Shown piece by piece: positions 1 through 11,152 of a stretch of DNA of 64,000 nucleotides. A program made the position numbers and the translations under genes. Position 1 is the first letter of the stretch. Every line of letters begins with the position of its first letter. A model generated the notes under the pieces. That model did not search any database. It worked only from the letters and a program-made list of their open reading frames with translations, and was not told the origin of the DNA. The stretch comes from Planctomycetota bacterium (GTDB lineage: Bacteria > Planctomycetota > UBA1135 > GCA-002686595), in contig JACKHT010000004.1 in the NCBI GenBank assembly GCA_020638855.1, positions 1 through 64,000 on the forward strand, given 5' to 3'.

Positions 1-83
1 CAATCTGACAAGATTACGCCAGCATGACCAAGCGAATTGGTCAAGCTGCCCGAACCCCCTCCTGGCTGTACCCATTGTTCGGG

Positions 84-3000
84 TTACCCTTCCGAGGTCA
101 TGGAACAAAGAACCTCCGCCTGCTGGAGGACTGTTTGCACGGCTTCAGCCTCCAGGTCGGGTGGATAACCCCACTTCTTCAAGATCCTCTTGACGAGAAC
201 TCGGATACGCGCACGGGCGCTTTCGCGCAATTGCCAGTCGATGGTGATGCTCTTGCGCACTTGCGTGATCAGCTCGACGGCGATGACTTTGAGTTTGTCG
301 TCGCCCATGGCTTCGATGGCGGAGTGGTTTTGGGCTAGGGCTTCGTAGAAGGCCAATTCGTCTTCGGTGAGGCCCAAGTCCTCGCCCCGTTTGGAGGCCG
401 CCTGCATGTCTTGCGCCAGGCGGATGAGTTCTTCGAGCACCTCTTGGGTGCTGATGGCGCGGTTGTGATAGGCATGCACGGCCTTTTTGAGGCGTTCGCT
501 GAAGAGGTTCGCCTGGACAACGTTGCGGCCCGCGCGGACTTTGACTTCATCGCGCAAGAGCTTTTCGAGCAGCTCGGCGGCCACGTTCTTGTGCTTGAGG
601 GCCCGCACCTCGGCCAGAAACTGGTCCGACAGGATCGAGAGGTCGGGGCGCGGCAAGCCTGCGGCCGTGAAAACATCGATGACCTGGCCATCGGTGGTGA
701 TCGCACTCGACACCAATTGTCGAATGGCTGCGTCCAATTGCTCGGGCGACAGGCTGTTGTGGCTGCTTTGTTTGACCAAGGCCGCTTGGATGGCTTGAAA
801 AAACGAAACGTCGTCGCGGATGTCGGCGGCTTCGTCGCTGGACGCGCACAAAGCGAACGCTTTGGAAAGCTCGTACACGGCTTGCACAAAACGCTTCTTG
901 CCATCCTCCTGCTGCAAGACGTGCTCTTGGCCTGCCGGAATCAACCCCAACCGCTCGGCCGGTGTGCCGACCACCCAGCGCGAGCGATCAAAGCCATGCA
1001 GCATGGCACAGACCACATCGTACTTCTCGAGCAAAACCGCGATGGCCGTGGGCATGTCGAGGGTGGGCGCCCCGCGCCCCCCGCTTCCCGTGTACACCGC
1101 CAAGGCCTTCTTGAGCTGATCCGCCAAGCCCAGATAATCCACGATCAGCCCACCGGGCTTGTTGCCGAAAACCCGATTGACGCGCGCGATGGCCTGCATC
1201 AGCCCGTGCCCCTGCATCGGTTTGTCCACGTACATGGTGTGCAGGCACGGCGCATCGAAACCCGTCAACCACATGTCGCGCACGATCACGATGCGGAAGG
1301 GATCGCGGCTGTCCTTGAAGCGAGTCGCCAAACGCCGCCGCTGGGGCTTGTTGCGGATGTGCGGTTGCCATGCGGGGCCATCCTGGGCGCTCCCAGTCAT
1401 GACCACCTTGACCACGAGATCCCGGCCCTTTTCCGCCTCGGCATCGTCGCCGGGGACTCCGGCCCACTCTGGCCGCAGCTTGACGAGCGCAGCGTGCAAA
1501 TCGACACAGATGCGCCGACTCATGCACACGATCATCGCTTTGCCTTTCAAGGCCTCCAGCCGGGCCTCGAAGTGCTCGACCAAATCCTTAGCGATCAATT
1601 CGATGCGTTTGGGATCCCCGACCAGGGCTTCCAGCGCCGCCCATTTGCTCTTGAGTTTCTCCTTCTCCGAAGCCTCTTCGCCCTCGGTCAGCTCGTCGAA
1701 TTCGTCGTCGATGCCCGCTAAGGCAGCTTCGTTCAGCCCCAGCCTGGCAATGCGGCTTTCGTAGTAGATCGGAACCGTCGCCTTGTCCTCGACCGCCCGC
1801 TGGATGTCATAGATGCTGATGTAGTCGCCAAACACCGCGCGCGTGCTGGCATCCGTCTTGTCGATAGGTGTGCCCGTAAACCCGATGAACGACGCCCCCG
1901 GCAGCGCATCGCGCAGGTTCTTGGCAAAGCCATAGGACCGCTCGCCCGTCTTCTGATTCACCTTTGCCTCAAACCCATACTGGCTGCGGTGCGCCTCGTC
2001 CGCGATCACCACGATGTTGCGGCGCCCGCTCAGGGTCGGCATCGGCTCGCCCTTCTCGGGCATGAAGTTGTGGATCGTGGTGCAGATCACCCCGCCGCTG
2101 GCACGCGTCAAGAGTTCGCGCAGGTTCATGCGACTCGCGGCCTGCACCGGCTCTTGCCCCAGCAAGTCCTGGCAGCGCTGAAACTGGCCAAACAACTGAT
2201 CGTCCAAATCATTGCGATCGGTCAGCACCACCAAGGTCGGATTCGCCATGGCCGGATGCCGGATGATGCGCCCCGCATAGAACAGCATCGAAAAGCTCTT
2301 TCCGCTGCCCTGGGTATGCCAGACAACCCCCGCCCGCCGGTCGCCCGCTTCCCCACCGTGCATGCGCCCCGCCCAGTACCGGCCCTCTTCCTGTACAGCG
2401 CTCGCCCCCCCCATGCCGCTGGCCCGCACGGTTTCCTCCACCGCCGCATTGACCGCATGGAACTGGTGATAACCCGCCAGGATCTTGTACACCTCGCCCG
2501 TATCCGGGCTTTCCTCAAAGGCCACAAAATCCCGCACCAACTGCAAAAACCGCCCCCGCTCGAACACGCCGCGGATCAACACCTCGAGCTCCAAAGTCGG
2601 TTTCGGCGCCCCTTCTTCCCCATTGACCGTGCGCCAAACCTTGAACCACTCTTGATTGGCCGTCACCGACCCAATACGGGCCTGGATGCCGTCACTGATC
2701 ACCAGCACGGCGTTGTAGGCCATGAGCGAAGCGATCTCCGCCTTGTAGGTCGAGAGCTGCGCATATGCGCTCCAAATGGTCGCGTTCTCATCCGCCGCAT
2801 TCTTAAGCTCGATCACCCCCAGCGGCAACCCGTTGACAAACACCACCAGGTCCGGTCGCCGGTTGTGCTGGCCCTCGACGACCGTGAATTGATTGACCAC
2901 GAGCCAATCGTTCGCCCCCACATCCTCAAAGTCCAACACCTGCACCCGATCCCCAGCGATGCTGCCATCCGCCCGCGAATATTCGACCTGCACCCCATCG

Positions 3001-3278
3001 CGCAGCATGCGGTGCACAGCCCGATTCGACTGCGCCAGCGACGGATTCCCCACCTGCAGCACTTTCCGCAAGGCCTCCTCCCGCGCCTCCTCCGGGATGG
3101 CCGGGTTCAACCGCCCGATGGCCTCGCGCAGGCGTCCCAACAGCACCACCTCACCAAACGAATCCCGCTCCCCCGCCGGTTCCCCGGGCGCGAGCTGCGG
3201 CCCGTGCCCGACCGCATAGCCCAGCTCCCCGAACCATTCGAGGGCGGCTTCTTCGACGATAGATTCGTTGATGGACAT
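84..3278 (-). CDS. hsdR: Type I restriction enzyme, R (endonuclease/translocase) subunit HsdR
   Basis: Motor and nuclease subunit of a type I RM complex: with HsdM2S it translocates unmethylated DNA using ATP and cleaves far from the recognition site. The 1064-residue length is normal for HsdR. The N-terminal PD-(D/E)xK nuclease is visible as RPD near residue 141 and ELK at 157-159. Walker A is HTQGSGKS (321-328) and motif II is DEAHRS (427-432), followed by the second RecA lobe and a helical C-terminal region. Last gene of the hsdM-hsdS-parA-HEPN-hsdR operon, starting 7 bp after the HEPN stop codon. GC is high (42 of 60 bases at 3121-3180), unlike the two genes just upstream. No frameshift seen, so the system looks intact. 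Confidence 0.96.
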   Translation of the reverse strand: MSINESIVEEAALEWFGELGYAVGHGPQLAPGEPAGERDSFGEVVLLGRLREAIGRLNPAIPEEAREEALRKVLQVGNPSLAQSNRAVHRMLRDGVQVEYSRADGSIAGDRVQVLDFEDVGANDWLVVNQFTVVEGQHNRRPDLVVFVNGLPLGVIELKNAADENATIWSAYAQLSTYKAEIASLMAYNAVLVISDGIQARIGSVTANQEWFKVWRTVNGEEGAPKPTLELEVLIRGVFERGRFLQLVRDFVAFEESPDTGEVYKILAGYHQFHAVNAAVEETVRASGMGGASAVQEEGRYWAGRMHGGEAGDRRAGVVWHTQGSGKSFSMLFYAGRIIRHPAMANPTLVVLTDRNDLDDQLFGQFQRCQDLLGQEPVQAASRMNLRELLTRASGGVICTTIHNFMPEKGEPMPTLSGRRNIVVIADEAHRSQYGFEAKVNQKTGERSYGFAKNLRDALPGASFIGFTGTPIDKTDASTRAVFGDYISIYDIQRAVEDKATVPIYYESRIARLGLNEAALAGIDDEFDELTEGEEASEKEKLKSKWAALEALVGDPKRIELIAKDLVEHFEARLEALKGKAMIVCMSRRICVDLHAALVKLRPEWAGVPGDDAEAEKGRDLVVKVVMTGSAQDGPAWQPHIRNKPQRRRLATRFKDSRDPFRIVIVRDMWLTGFDAPCLHTMYVDKPMQGHGLMQAIARVNRVFGNKPGGLIVDYLGLADQLKKALAVYTGSGGRGAPTLDMPTAIAVLLEKYDVVCAMLHGFDRSRWVVGTPAERLGLIPAGQEHVLQQEDGKKRFVQAVYELSKAFALCASSDEAADIRDDVSFFQAIQAALVKQSSHNSLSPEQLDAAIRQLVSSAITTDGQVIDVFTAAGLPRPDLSILSDQFLAEVRALKHKNVAAELLEKLLRDEVKVRAGRNVVQANLFSERLKKAVHAYHNRAISTQEVLEELIRLAQDMQAASKRGEDLGLTEDELAFYEALAQNHSAIEAMGDDKLKVIAVELITQVRKSITIDWQLRESARARIRVLVKRILKKWGYPPDLEAEAVQTVLQQAEVLCSMTSEG

Positions 3279-3285
3279 CGTTCAG

Positions 3286-3888
3286 CTAAACTGCAACTTT
3301 GAAAACTGCGTCACCAAGGCTCTCAACAAAATCGATCGTGTCGTTGACCATCGGCGCAGTAATGGGCCATCGAAAACCGGGATTGGCGGGGTCAAGGTCC
3401 GCCTCATGGGCAATCTTGTTCCTCCGGTCCACGACTAATTTTAGTCGAGTCTTCACGTCTTTCGGTGGCATCGAAAGTTCGACCCCAACATCTTCCCACA
3501 ATTTCACCGGCGAGATTAGCCGAATGGCATCAGCGAGTTTATCTGGGTCTTGAAAACTCTGCCACGAGTGCTTCTGCCTTACCGTCTCGCCGACCCAGAC
3601 TTCGTGCATTGTTCCATTGAGCGCCGACTCAGTGGCCGACAGAGGAACATCGAAACGCAGGTATGCGTCAGTTTTGGGTCGAGCGCCTTTTGCGCAATCA
3701 ATCATTCCAAGCCGCGCGAGCTCATGGATGAAATAGTCTAGCGCGCTCACGGCCAATACAACTTGAGCACGCCACAGGTCTGAAACATCTATAGCAGAAG
3801 TCGTCAGAGATTGGACAGCGGCAGCAACCCCGCCGAGCTCACGAACCCGTTTGAGGTTTTCCTTGAACTGTGTTTGCGCACTAAGCAT
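3286..3888 (-). CDS. HEPN-domain protein within the type I RM operon (candidate RNase/toxin-like component)
   Basis: A 200-residue, mostly helical protein. The motif RRNKIAH at 155-161 fits the R-x4-6-H signature of HEPN domains, many of which are metal-independent RNases in toxin-antitoxin, CRISPR and abortive-infection systems. It is closest in feel to the RiboL-PSP-HEPN/MAE-type families often found in defence islands (family recall, not searched). The start codon overlaps the 3' end of parA by 8 bp, suggesting translational coupling, and hsdR follows 7 bp later. GC is lower than in hsdR (31 of 60 bases at 3301-3360). RNase activity is inferred from the motif only; a non-catalytic binding role is possible. 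No separate antitoxin gene is visible. Confidence 0.75.
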   Translation of the reverse strand: MLSAQTQFKENLKRVRELGGVAAAVQSLTTSAIDVSDLWRAQVVLAVSALDYFIHELARLGMIDCAKGARPKTDAYLRFDVPLSATESALNGTMHEVWVGETVRQKHSWQSFQDPDKLADAIRLISPVKLWEDVGVELSMPPKDVKTRLKLVVDRRNKIAHEADLDPANPGFRWPITAPMVNDTIDFVESLGDAVFKVAV

Positions 3889-4921
3889 GGTCGGCTAGAG
3901 CAATAACTCGATCTGCAAGCTCAGAGAAGAGGCCGTGAAATTGATCCCGTTTTACGCGATCTTGTTCGAGCACGGTCCCAACATGACCGAACATTGGGTC
4001 GGTAAGCGCGAAAACCGGCGTCTTGTGGAGCTGAGAGGTGGCCGCGAGTGTGTTGAAGTCAGGAATTTGAGCTAAACAGTAACTCTCAGCCGGAGAGTTT
4101 CCAGCGTCATGGTAGACCTGCTCTGGTAGCGTCAAATGATGAGTTTGAAGCTGAGGAACTAGTCTCTCTCGGATCGCTGTATTGATTCTATCTATCCAAG
4201 TTTGAAAGCCCACTGTCGCCCCGCCCAGACGCGGCCGGAACTTCTGAACTATTGTCCCCAAGAATTTGAGCTGGAGCTCGCGAAACGGATAGGCGGCGGT
4301 TTGGAGTGTTTCGCTGGCATGGGCTCTTCTCGCCCATTCCGCCCAGCGTGGCAGGACAGCGGAAAGCGAGTCAATTGCCATCAGGCTGAAGTAATCGGGT
4401 GAAGTTGGCACCAAAAAGCAGTCACTACTTGCAAGGAAATTTTGGTTGAGCGAGCCGAGACTCGGGCTCATATCGATTAGAACGTAATCCGCATTGTTGG
4501 CTTCGGCAATCTTCGTGACGAGATAGTTGAATGCGCCAGGCAGGTTTTTGAGAGTCTGAATGCTGCCAGCCAATTCCTGCGCGATGCCGAGCGTCACTTC
4601 GTATTCGGAAAGGTTTACGTGTCCCGGCAAGAGAGTAAGTCCCGGTCGGCCAGCAACCTCGACGCAATCAACCGCGGCGATCTCACGCGGCTGCGAAAGA
4701 AATGCGGGGGCCAGCGCAGCATGGATGTTTCGAGTTGGATTGTCTGTGTAAAAGTCGTCTAGTTTCTCTCCGAGAATAAGCCCGGTCAGATTGCATTGTG
4801 GGTCTGTGTCGACCAACACCACACGCTTGCCCTTCTCGGCAAGCATCCATCCTAGATTGAATGTCGTGGTGGTCTTGCTGACCCCTCCCTTGTGGTTAAA
4901 GAGTGCGATGGATTTGTGCAT
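3881..4921 (-). CDS. ParA/MinD-like P-loop ATPase embedded in the type I RM operon
   Basis: A 346-residue SIMIBI-class ATPase. The deviant Walker A is KGGVSKTT (11-18), with the signature lysine K11 and catalytic-loop K16; the usual glycine at position 15 is serine. The DTDPQCN switch and the LIDMSPSLG Walker B region are intact. No N-terminal DNA-binding domain and no ParB-like partner gene are visible, so plasmid partition is unlikely. It lies 12 bp after hsdS and overlaps the HEPN gene by 8 bp, pointing to a joint role in the RM operon. Low GC (26 of 60 bases at 4141-4200 against about 68-70% in hsdM and hsdR samples) suggests it arrived separately. Exact function unknown. Confidence 0.85.
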   Translation of the reverse strand: MHKSIALFNHKGGVSKTTTTFNLGWMLAEKGKRVVLVDTDPQCNLTGLILGEKLDDFYTDNPTRNIHAALAPAFLSQPREIAAVDCVEVAGRPGLTLLPGHVNLSEYEVTLGIAQELAGSIQTLKNLPGAFNYLVTKIAEANNADYVLIDMSPSLGSLNQNFLASSDCFLVPTSPDYFSLMAIDSLSAVLPRWAEWARRAHASETLQTAAYPFRELQLKFLGTIVQKFRPRLGGATVGFQTWIDRINTAIRERLVPQLQTHHLTLPEQVYHDAGNSPAESYCLAQIPDFNTLAATSQLHKTPVFALTDPMFGHVGTVLEQDRVKRDQFHGLFSELADRVIALADHA

Positions 4922-4933
4922 AGTGTGTTGGTT

Positions 4934-6152
4934 TCAAGTACTGGTTACTGACATTGGAGCAACGCTCAACTCGCCGCTCAGCAGCTTCGGCAGCAGCGTG
5001 TCGCGCAGGGTCGCGAGTGTGCGGGATTGGTGAAGGTTGGCCGTGATTTGGGAGTAGAGCGGCGCGACTTTGGCGGTGAAGGCGGCCATGAGTTCCTCTG
5101 GCGGCAGCACAACGGGGATGGGGCGGAAGTTCTGTTTGCTGATTTCGGCGAAGGTCGTGCCGGTGGCGCGGCTTTCGATCTCGGCCATGTTTGTCTGGCA
5201 CCAGTTCAGCATGAAGAAGTTTGAGGCGCAGTCGTTGCACTTCAGCGCGATGAAGCCCTGATTGATGGCGACGGGCATGGCGGCGATGGCGAGGTAGCCG
5301 ACCGGAGCACGGGAGGAAAGCAGCAGCGTTCCGGCGGGAAGCAGGCCGGAAGAAATCTTGGCGATGCCTGCGTCGGTGAGCTTGCGGTCGGTGTCGAGGA
5401 GGACTGGCGCTTGGAGCGAGGAGAAATCCTTTGGCGTGGTCCAGTGGTGCGTGCCGCCTTCCCAATACTTCGGCTCGGAGGTGCTTGGGGTTCCACCGCC
5501 AACGCAATCGACTACTCCGCCGACAGGTTGGATAGTCCAGCCTTTCGGGATGTGACCGGTCTCGGAGTCCTGGAAGGAGGCGGGGAAGAGGGCGGCGGTG
5601 GCGGGGTCTAGGTTGGTGGGGGGGCGGTTGTCGAGTTTGGCTCGGACGGGGTCGAAGTCTATGAACCAGCTTTGGAAGAGGGCGCGGGCCATCGCCTCTA
5701 GGGTTGCGTTCATCTGGCGGTTTAGCTCGATCTTGTCGTCCAGGGCCCCAAGTATCGCCGCTATGGCTTTTTGCTCGGCTAATGGTGGGAGGGAAACCGG
5801 AATCCGATGCAGGTCGTTTCGATTTACTCCGGGAACGCTGCTCTTGTCGCTGCACGATTGGAAATCGATTGTTCGAAGAAGATAGGAAGCAAAATGCGGG
5901 TCATTACCGTGGAAGTCTTTGACCCAAAGTGTTGTATTCAGCGGCCAATAATCTTCTTTGATGAGGAACACCTGCCCAATCGTGCCGTATCGCCCGGTCA
6001 CGACTCCAGGGCCTCTAGCACCAACTTCAGAGTGATAGCCGCTGACGCCGGACGACGACACGATAGGCACGTTGCCCGGCTTCCTGTCGTGGGATGGCAA
6101 ATCAAAACCACGTTGGAGCGTGATTACGTCACCGAGCGGAACTTCAGCCCAT

Positions 6153-6163
<11 letters not shown>
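4934..6163 (-). CDS. hsdS: Type I restriction-modification specificity subunit HsdS
   Basis: DNA-recognition subunit of the RM complex. The 409 residues hold two target-recognition domains: TRD1 at about 1-130, ending in a [18 protein letters not shown] conserved helix, and TRD2 at about 205-380, ending in a similar PPEELM helix. Each would read one half of a bipartite asymmetric site. The start codon lies inside the end of hsdM (11-bp overlap) and parA follows after 12 bp. TRD1 is markedly lower in GC (29 and 26 of 60 bases at 5821-5880 and 5881-5940) than its surroundings, consistent with TRD replacement by recombination. The recognition sequence cannot be predicted from sequence alone. Confidence 0.95.
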
Positions 6164-7751
<1,588 letters not shown>

Positions 7752-7818
7752 GGGGTGTCTTGGGGTTCGGAAGCGGAGTCAGAGAGCCGTGGACCGACAA
7801 AACGGACCGGCTCCGAAT

Positions 7819-7839
7819 GATCCACCCATGGGTTGGATC
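7819..7839. promoter_or_regulatory. Nested palindrome upstream of the RM operon (candidate operator)
   Basis: GATCCA (7819-7824) and its reverse complement TGGATC (7834-7839) flank CCCATGGG (7825-7832), itself palindromic. The element lies 68-88 bp upstream of the hsdM start in a 233-bp gap, where a promoter or operator for the operon is expected. Regulatory function is inferred from position and symmetry only. Confidence 0.3.
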
Positions 7840-7919
7840 TTGCAATACTTGGTTTGGGGCTCGCCCCTCGGGGCAGGTCGCTATCCAGGAAAATTGACCG
7901 GTAAGGACGCAATTGTCGT

Positions 7920-7937
7920 AGCCACCACGTAGTGGCT
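7920..7937. repeat. Short inverted repeat between the RM operon and the preceding minus-strand gene
   Basis: AGCCAC and GTGGCT arms separated by 6 bp (CACGTA). It lies about 47 bp after the stop codon of the secreted PDZ/toroid protein gene (minus strand) and 170 bp before hsdM. No T-tract follows on either strand, so it is a weak candidate for a terminator or binding site. Confidence 0.25.
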
Positions 7938-7984
7938 GCCGACACGCACCCCCGCCCGCCCGAGGTGAAAACCAGATCCCTGCC

Positions 7985-9775
7985 CTAACGCACCGCTCCC
8001 TTACCCGTGATCTGCAAACTGGCTTCGGGGATCGACAGCACGAAGGCCACTACCGCGCTGGCTTTGAGGCGGGCTTCGATGCCGTAGCCGGCGTTGTCGC
8101 GGTTGGGTTGGTAGTAGAAGGTGCCGTCGGGGCATTGGGCGAGGGTGAACCACCACTCGTTGGCTTGCAGCAGGGCGCGCAATGGGCCGGGGCCGCCGGT
8201 GTTGGCGCCTAGGGCGGTGTAGGCCATGCCCATCAACGGCGAGCCGTGGGTGTCGGGGAAGGGTTCGGGGTGGCGCGCGATGATCGCAGCTTGGGGAGCG
8301 GCGTAGGCTTGTTGGGCGGGGAAGGGTGCGAGGAAGTGGGCCAGGGCGGAAGCGCCGGTGCGGCCCATGTCGGCGTAGTTTTCGTCGCCGGCGACTTGGT
8401 CTTCGTACCAGGTGTAGCCGTTCTTGCCGGTGCCGCGCTCGAGGAAGGCGTAGGCGGCTTGGTGGCGTTCGGGGTCGATTTCGATTCCGACGCGTTGCAT
8501 CAAGGCGAACGCAATGGCGCCTTGGGCGGTGATCATCGCAATCGGGCCGTAGCCCTCGAATCCGGGGTTGTGGCCCCAGCCGCCGTGGGCGTCGAGCGGG
8601 GTGTGCGGCAGGGCGTCGGGGTGGGTTTCCTGGACGTGGGGCGAAACCTGCGAAAGGTCCATGTATTGGCTCGAGAGCAAGAAGTTGTAGACCTCCTGCA
8701 ACTCGCCTCGCAACCACTTGATTTGCTGTTTGTCGGAGATGGCGAGGGCGTATTCGCTCATCACGATCGCGGCCGAGAGGTAGCGCCAATTGATCAGGCC
8801 GCCCGAATCCTGGGCGCTCGTGGTGCGCGCGTGGAAGCGCACGTTCTTCTCGACGTTGGGCAGGTAGCGCTTGTTGCCGCTGGCCAAGAGGGCCAGCGGC
8901 GCGAAAGTGTTCTCCACTTCTCCACCCCAAGAACCATCGTCGTGTTGTTGGTCGGCGAGGTAGGCGAACAGCTCCTCGCGGATGAGCTCGGTCTTCTTGC
9001 AGTCGTACGGAAACGTCGGTGCGAAAGACCCATACTTGCGGCCAAGACGCAGGGTGATCTGCTTGATCTTGCCATCGCGCCGCACGCTCAGCGCGAGCGA
9101 GCCCGGGGCGGGTTCGGTGGGCAAGGGCGCGGGTACGGGTTCTGCAAGACCCGCATCGATCGCCCCATGGTTGCGCGGAGCCGAAGACGGAATCGACGCA
9201 GCGGCAGCTTGCTGCACACTCCACCACGCCGGCGCCTCGGCCCTTTGTACTTGGGAATTCGGCTCGAGAGTGGGCGGTTGCACCCAATCGTCCGAATGGT
9301 CCGAATCGTCGTCCTCGGGCGGGGTCGCAGCGGGTGATTCGGCATCGGGCAGCGTCTTCGCGCGCGCTTTGCGGCCGTCACCCTGGCAGGCTTCGAGCGC
9401 GATAGCGAAGTCCAAAAGCGGCCCCTGCGGCCCAAACTTGTCCATGCCATAGCCGTTTTGGTGGGGCGTGACGAATTCTTCCCCACCCGCGCCGAGGATC
9501 ACATCCCCGATACGCAGCTTGCCGTCGGCCGGCGTGTCGGGCAGCACGTACATCACCAACAGGTGTGTGGGCTCCTCCTCCATCAACTTCACGCGCAAAC
9601 CCGTGATCCCCAGGTTGTAGAACCAGCCAGGCACCTCGGCGTCGGGTCCCGCTTGCGCGCGTTGGTTCCAGGGTGCGCCGTCGGGGTGGTAGTGGACTTG
9701 GGCGGCGGCCTGCTGGGCGGCTACGAGGGCGGCCATGAGGGCGGTGACGATGCAAAGGGCAGGAAGCTTGCGCAT
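7985..9775 (-). CDS. Secreted protein with a split PDZ-like domain and an alpha-toroid (terpenoid-cyclase-like) domain
   Basis: A 596-residue exported protein of unknown function. Residues 1-26 form a signal peptide. Residues about 75-130 resemble a PDZ domain (carboxylate loop region TPADGKLRIGDVILG at 81-95). A Pro/Asp/Ala-rich insert of about 90 residues follows (about 140-225), then the remaining PDZ strands (about 226-245). From about 260 onward there is an alpha/alpha-toroid repeat region with QHDDGSWGG (277-285), a QW-like motif seen in squalene-cyclase-fold proteins. The layout resembles the planctomycete DUF6288-type family as I recall it (not searched). No acidic DxDD cyclase motif was noticed, so a terpene-cyclase activity is not claimed; a surface binding or scaffold role is as likely. 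Confidence 0.75.
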   Translation of the reverse strand: MRKLPALCIVTALMAALVAAQQAAAQVHYHPDGAPWNQRAQAGPDAEVPGWFYNLGITGLRVKLMEEEPTHLLVMYVLPDTPADGKLRIGDVILGAGGEEFVTPHQNGYGMDKFGPQGPLLDFAIALEACQGDGRKARAKTLPDAESPAATPPEDDDSDHSDDWVQPPTLEPNSQVQRAEAPAWWSVQQAAAASIPSSAPRNHGAIDAGLAEPVPAPLPTEPAPGSLALSVRRDGKIKQITLRLGRKYGSFAPTFPYDCKKTELIREELFAYLADQQHDDGSWGGEVENTFAPLALLASGNKRYLPNVEKNVRFHARTTSAQDSGGLINWRYLSAAIVMSEYALAISDKQQIKWLRGELQEVYNFLLSSQYMDLSQVSPHVQETHPDALPHTPLDAHGGWGHNPGFEGYGPIAMITAQGAIAFALMQRVGIEIDPERHQAAYAFLERGTGKNGYTWYEDQVAGDENYADMGRTGASALAHFLAPFPAQQAYAAPQAAIIARHPEPFPDTHGSPLMGMAYTALGANTGGPGPLRALLQANEWWFTLAQCPDGTFYYQPNRDNAGYGIEARLKASAVVAFVLSIPEASLQITGKGAVR

Positions 9776-9875
9776 CGGCCCACTCTAGCACCAACCCTGA
9801 AGCTGGGTTGGAGCGCGGCTCGCGGTGGGGCTGATTGGAAGGCCCTAGCGTGCAACCCGAGCCCAGCGCGGCCCG

Positions 9876-10844
9876 CTAGGAGCGCTTGGCGTGGCGCTCT
9901 GCGTACCAATCGAGGGTTTGGCGCAGGCCCTCGCGCCAGTCGAGCAGCGGCTCGTAGCCCAGCAGCGCGCGGGCGCGCGAAATGTCGGCCAAGCTGTGGC
10001 GCACGTCGCCTTCGCGGGTGGGGCCGTAGCTCGGAGCGGCCTCGAAACCCAAGTGATCCGCCATGACCCGGTACAGGTCGTTGAGCGACACGCTTTCCTG
10101 GCCGCCGACGTTGATCAAGGCACCCGGTTCGAGATCGGCCTCGAGCGCCAAAAGATTCGCGTGGACCACGTTTTGCACCGGCGTGAAGTCACGCGTCTGG
10201 CCCCCATCGCCGAAGATCGTGGGAGCACGCCCTTCCAACAGCGCGCGCGCAAAGATGGCGATCACGCCGGTGTAGGGGCTGTCGTCGGCTTGGCGCGGAC
10301 CGAAGACGTTGAAGTAGCGCAGCGCGACGGTCTGCATGCCGTAGCACAGACCCCAAACGCGCAAAAGGTGCTCCCCCGCGACCTTGCCCGAAGCATACGG
10401 CGAGCAAGGCTCGGGAATCATCGACTCGCGCTTGGGCACTTCGGGGTTGTCTCCGTAAGCGGCGGCCGATGCGGCCAACAGGAAGCGCTGTACGCCCTCG
10501 GCACGGGCCGCTTCGAGCAGGTTTTGGGTACCCATCACGTTGACCTGATAGCTACGCACCGGCTGAGCCACGCTCTCGGGCACCGAAACCTGCGCTGCCT
10601 CGTGCAACACCGCGTGCACACCGGTCATGGCGGCCTGGCAATCGGCGAAGCGGGCCACATCCCCACAGACGTACTCGACCGGGGCACCACTTCCGACCGT
10701 CCCCACTTCGAGGTGGTCCAAGTTGCGATGCTGGCCAGCGGGCACCAGATCGAGAACGCGCACGCGATCACCGCGCTCGACCAACGCGCTGGCGAGGTGC
10801 GAACCGATGAAACCGGCTCCGCCGGTCACGAGATAGAGGGTCAT
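9876..10844 (-). CDS. NAD-dependent nucleotide-sugar epimerase (UDP-GlcNAc/UDP-glucose 4-epimerase-like)
   Basis: Extended short-chain dehydrogenase, 322 residues from the ATG at 10844. That start is chosen because the Rossmann strand and TGGAGFIGSH motif begin within ten residues of it; the open frame continues 21 codons upstream without family character. The catalytic YASGK (YxxxK) follows a SAAAYGD segment, and RYFNVFGPRQ plus GDGGQTRDF are typical of WbpP/GalE-type epimerases. It probably makes a UDP-N-acetylgalactosamine or galactose-type precursor for surface polysaccharide. The closest neighbours with a plausible envelope role are the SGNH hydrolases at 11153 and 13520. A 4,6-dehydratase is less likely. 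Confidence 0.88.
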   Translation of the reverse strand: MTLYLVTGGAGFIGSHLASALVERGDRVRVLDLVPAGQHRNLDHLEVGTVGSGAPVEYVCGDVARFADCQAAMTGVHAVLHEAAQVSVPESVAQPVRSYQVNVMGTQNLLEAARAEGVQRFLLAASAAAYGDNPEVPKRESMIPEPCSPYASGKVAGEHLLRVWGLCYGMQTVALRYFNVFGPRQADDSPYTGVIAIFARALLEGRAPTIFGDGGQTRDFTPVQNVVHANLLALEADLEPGALINVGGQESVSLNDLYRVMADHLGFEAAPSYGPTREGDVRHSLADISRARALLGYEPLLDWREGLRQTLDWYAERHAKRS

Positions 10845-11005
10845 GGGATAGGACAGGTAGCGGGTCTCTCCAGGGGAGCCTACGGCTCTGGCTCGACCTG
10901 GGCCCACAAAAAATCGGGCTCCCCATGGGGATGACGGTGGCGTTAGTCTTGGAGCCAGCCGATCCGCCCTTGGCCCCCGCCGTTTCCGATCCCTACGATG
11001 TGCCC

Positions 11006-11152
11006 ATGAGCGCCGACCCTGCCCGCACTGGAATGAAGCCGATTTGGAAGTTGCTCTTGGTGGCCTTGGCCCTGGGTGTGGTGATTTACTTGGTGGTCTT
11101 GTTGCTAGGCAACGACTCCGGGTCGCTGCAGCCCTACGAGGGTTTCAACTAG
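11006..11152 (+). CDS. Small single-pass membrane protein abutting an SGNH hydrolase gene
   Basis: A 48-residue product if the ATG at 11006 is used; the frame is open from 10925 but that segment lacks protein-like character. It has one hydrophobic helix of about 20 residues after a short basic N-terminus, and an acidic C-terminal tail. Its TAG stop is followed directly, with zero spacing, by the GTG start of the SGNH hydrolase gene, so the two are probably translated together. No family recognised. Confidence 0.5.
   Translation: MSADPARTGMKPIWKLLLVALALGVVIYLVVLLLGNDSGSLQPYEGFN

Noticed and set aside
411..1721. Plus-strand frame antisense to hsdR
   Set aside because: hsdR motifs are unambiguous on the minus strand; the antisense frame has no recognisable domain.
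3881..4921. ParA-like gene as evidence of a plasmid or integrative element partition system
   Set aside because: No ParB, parS, replication, integrase or transfer genes are present; the gene is packed inside the RM operon.
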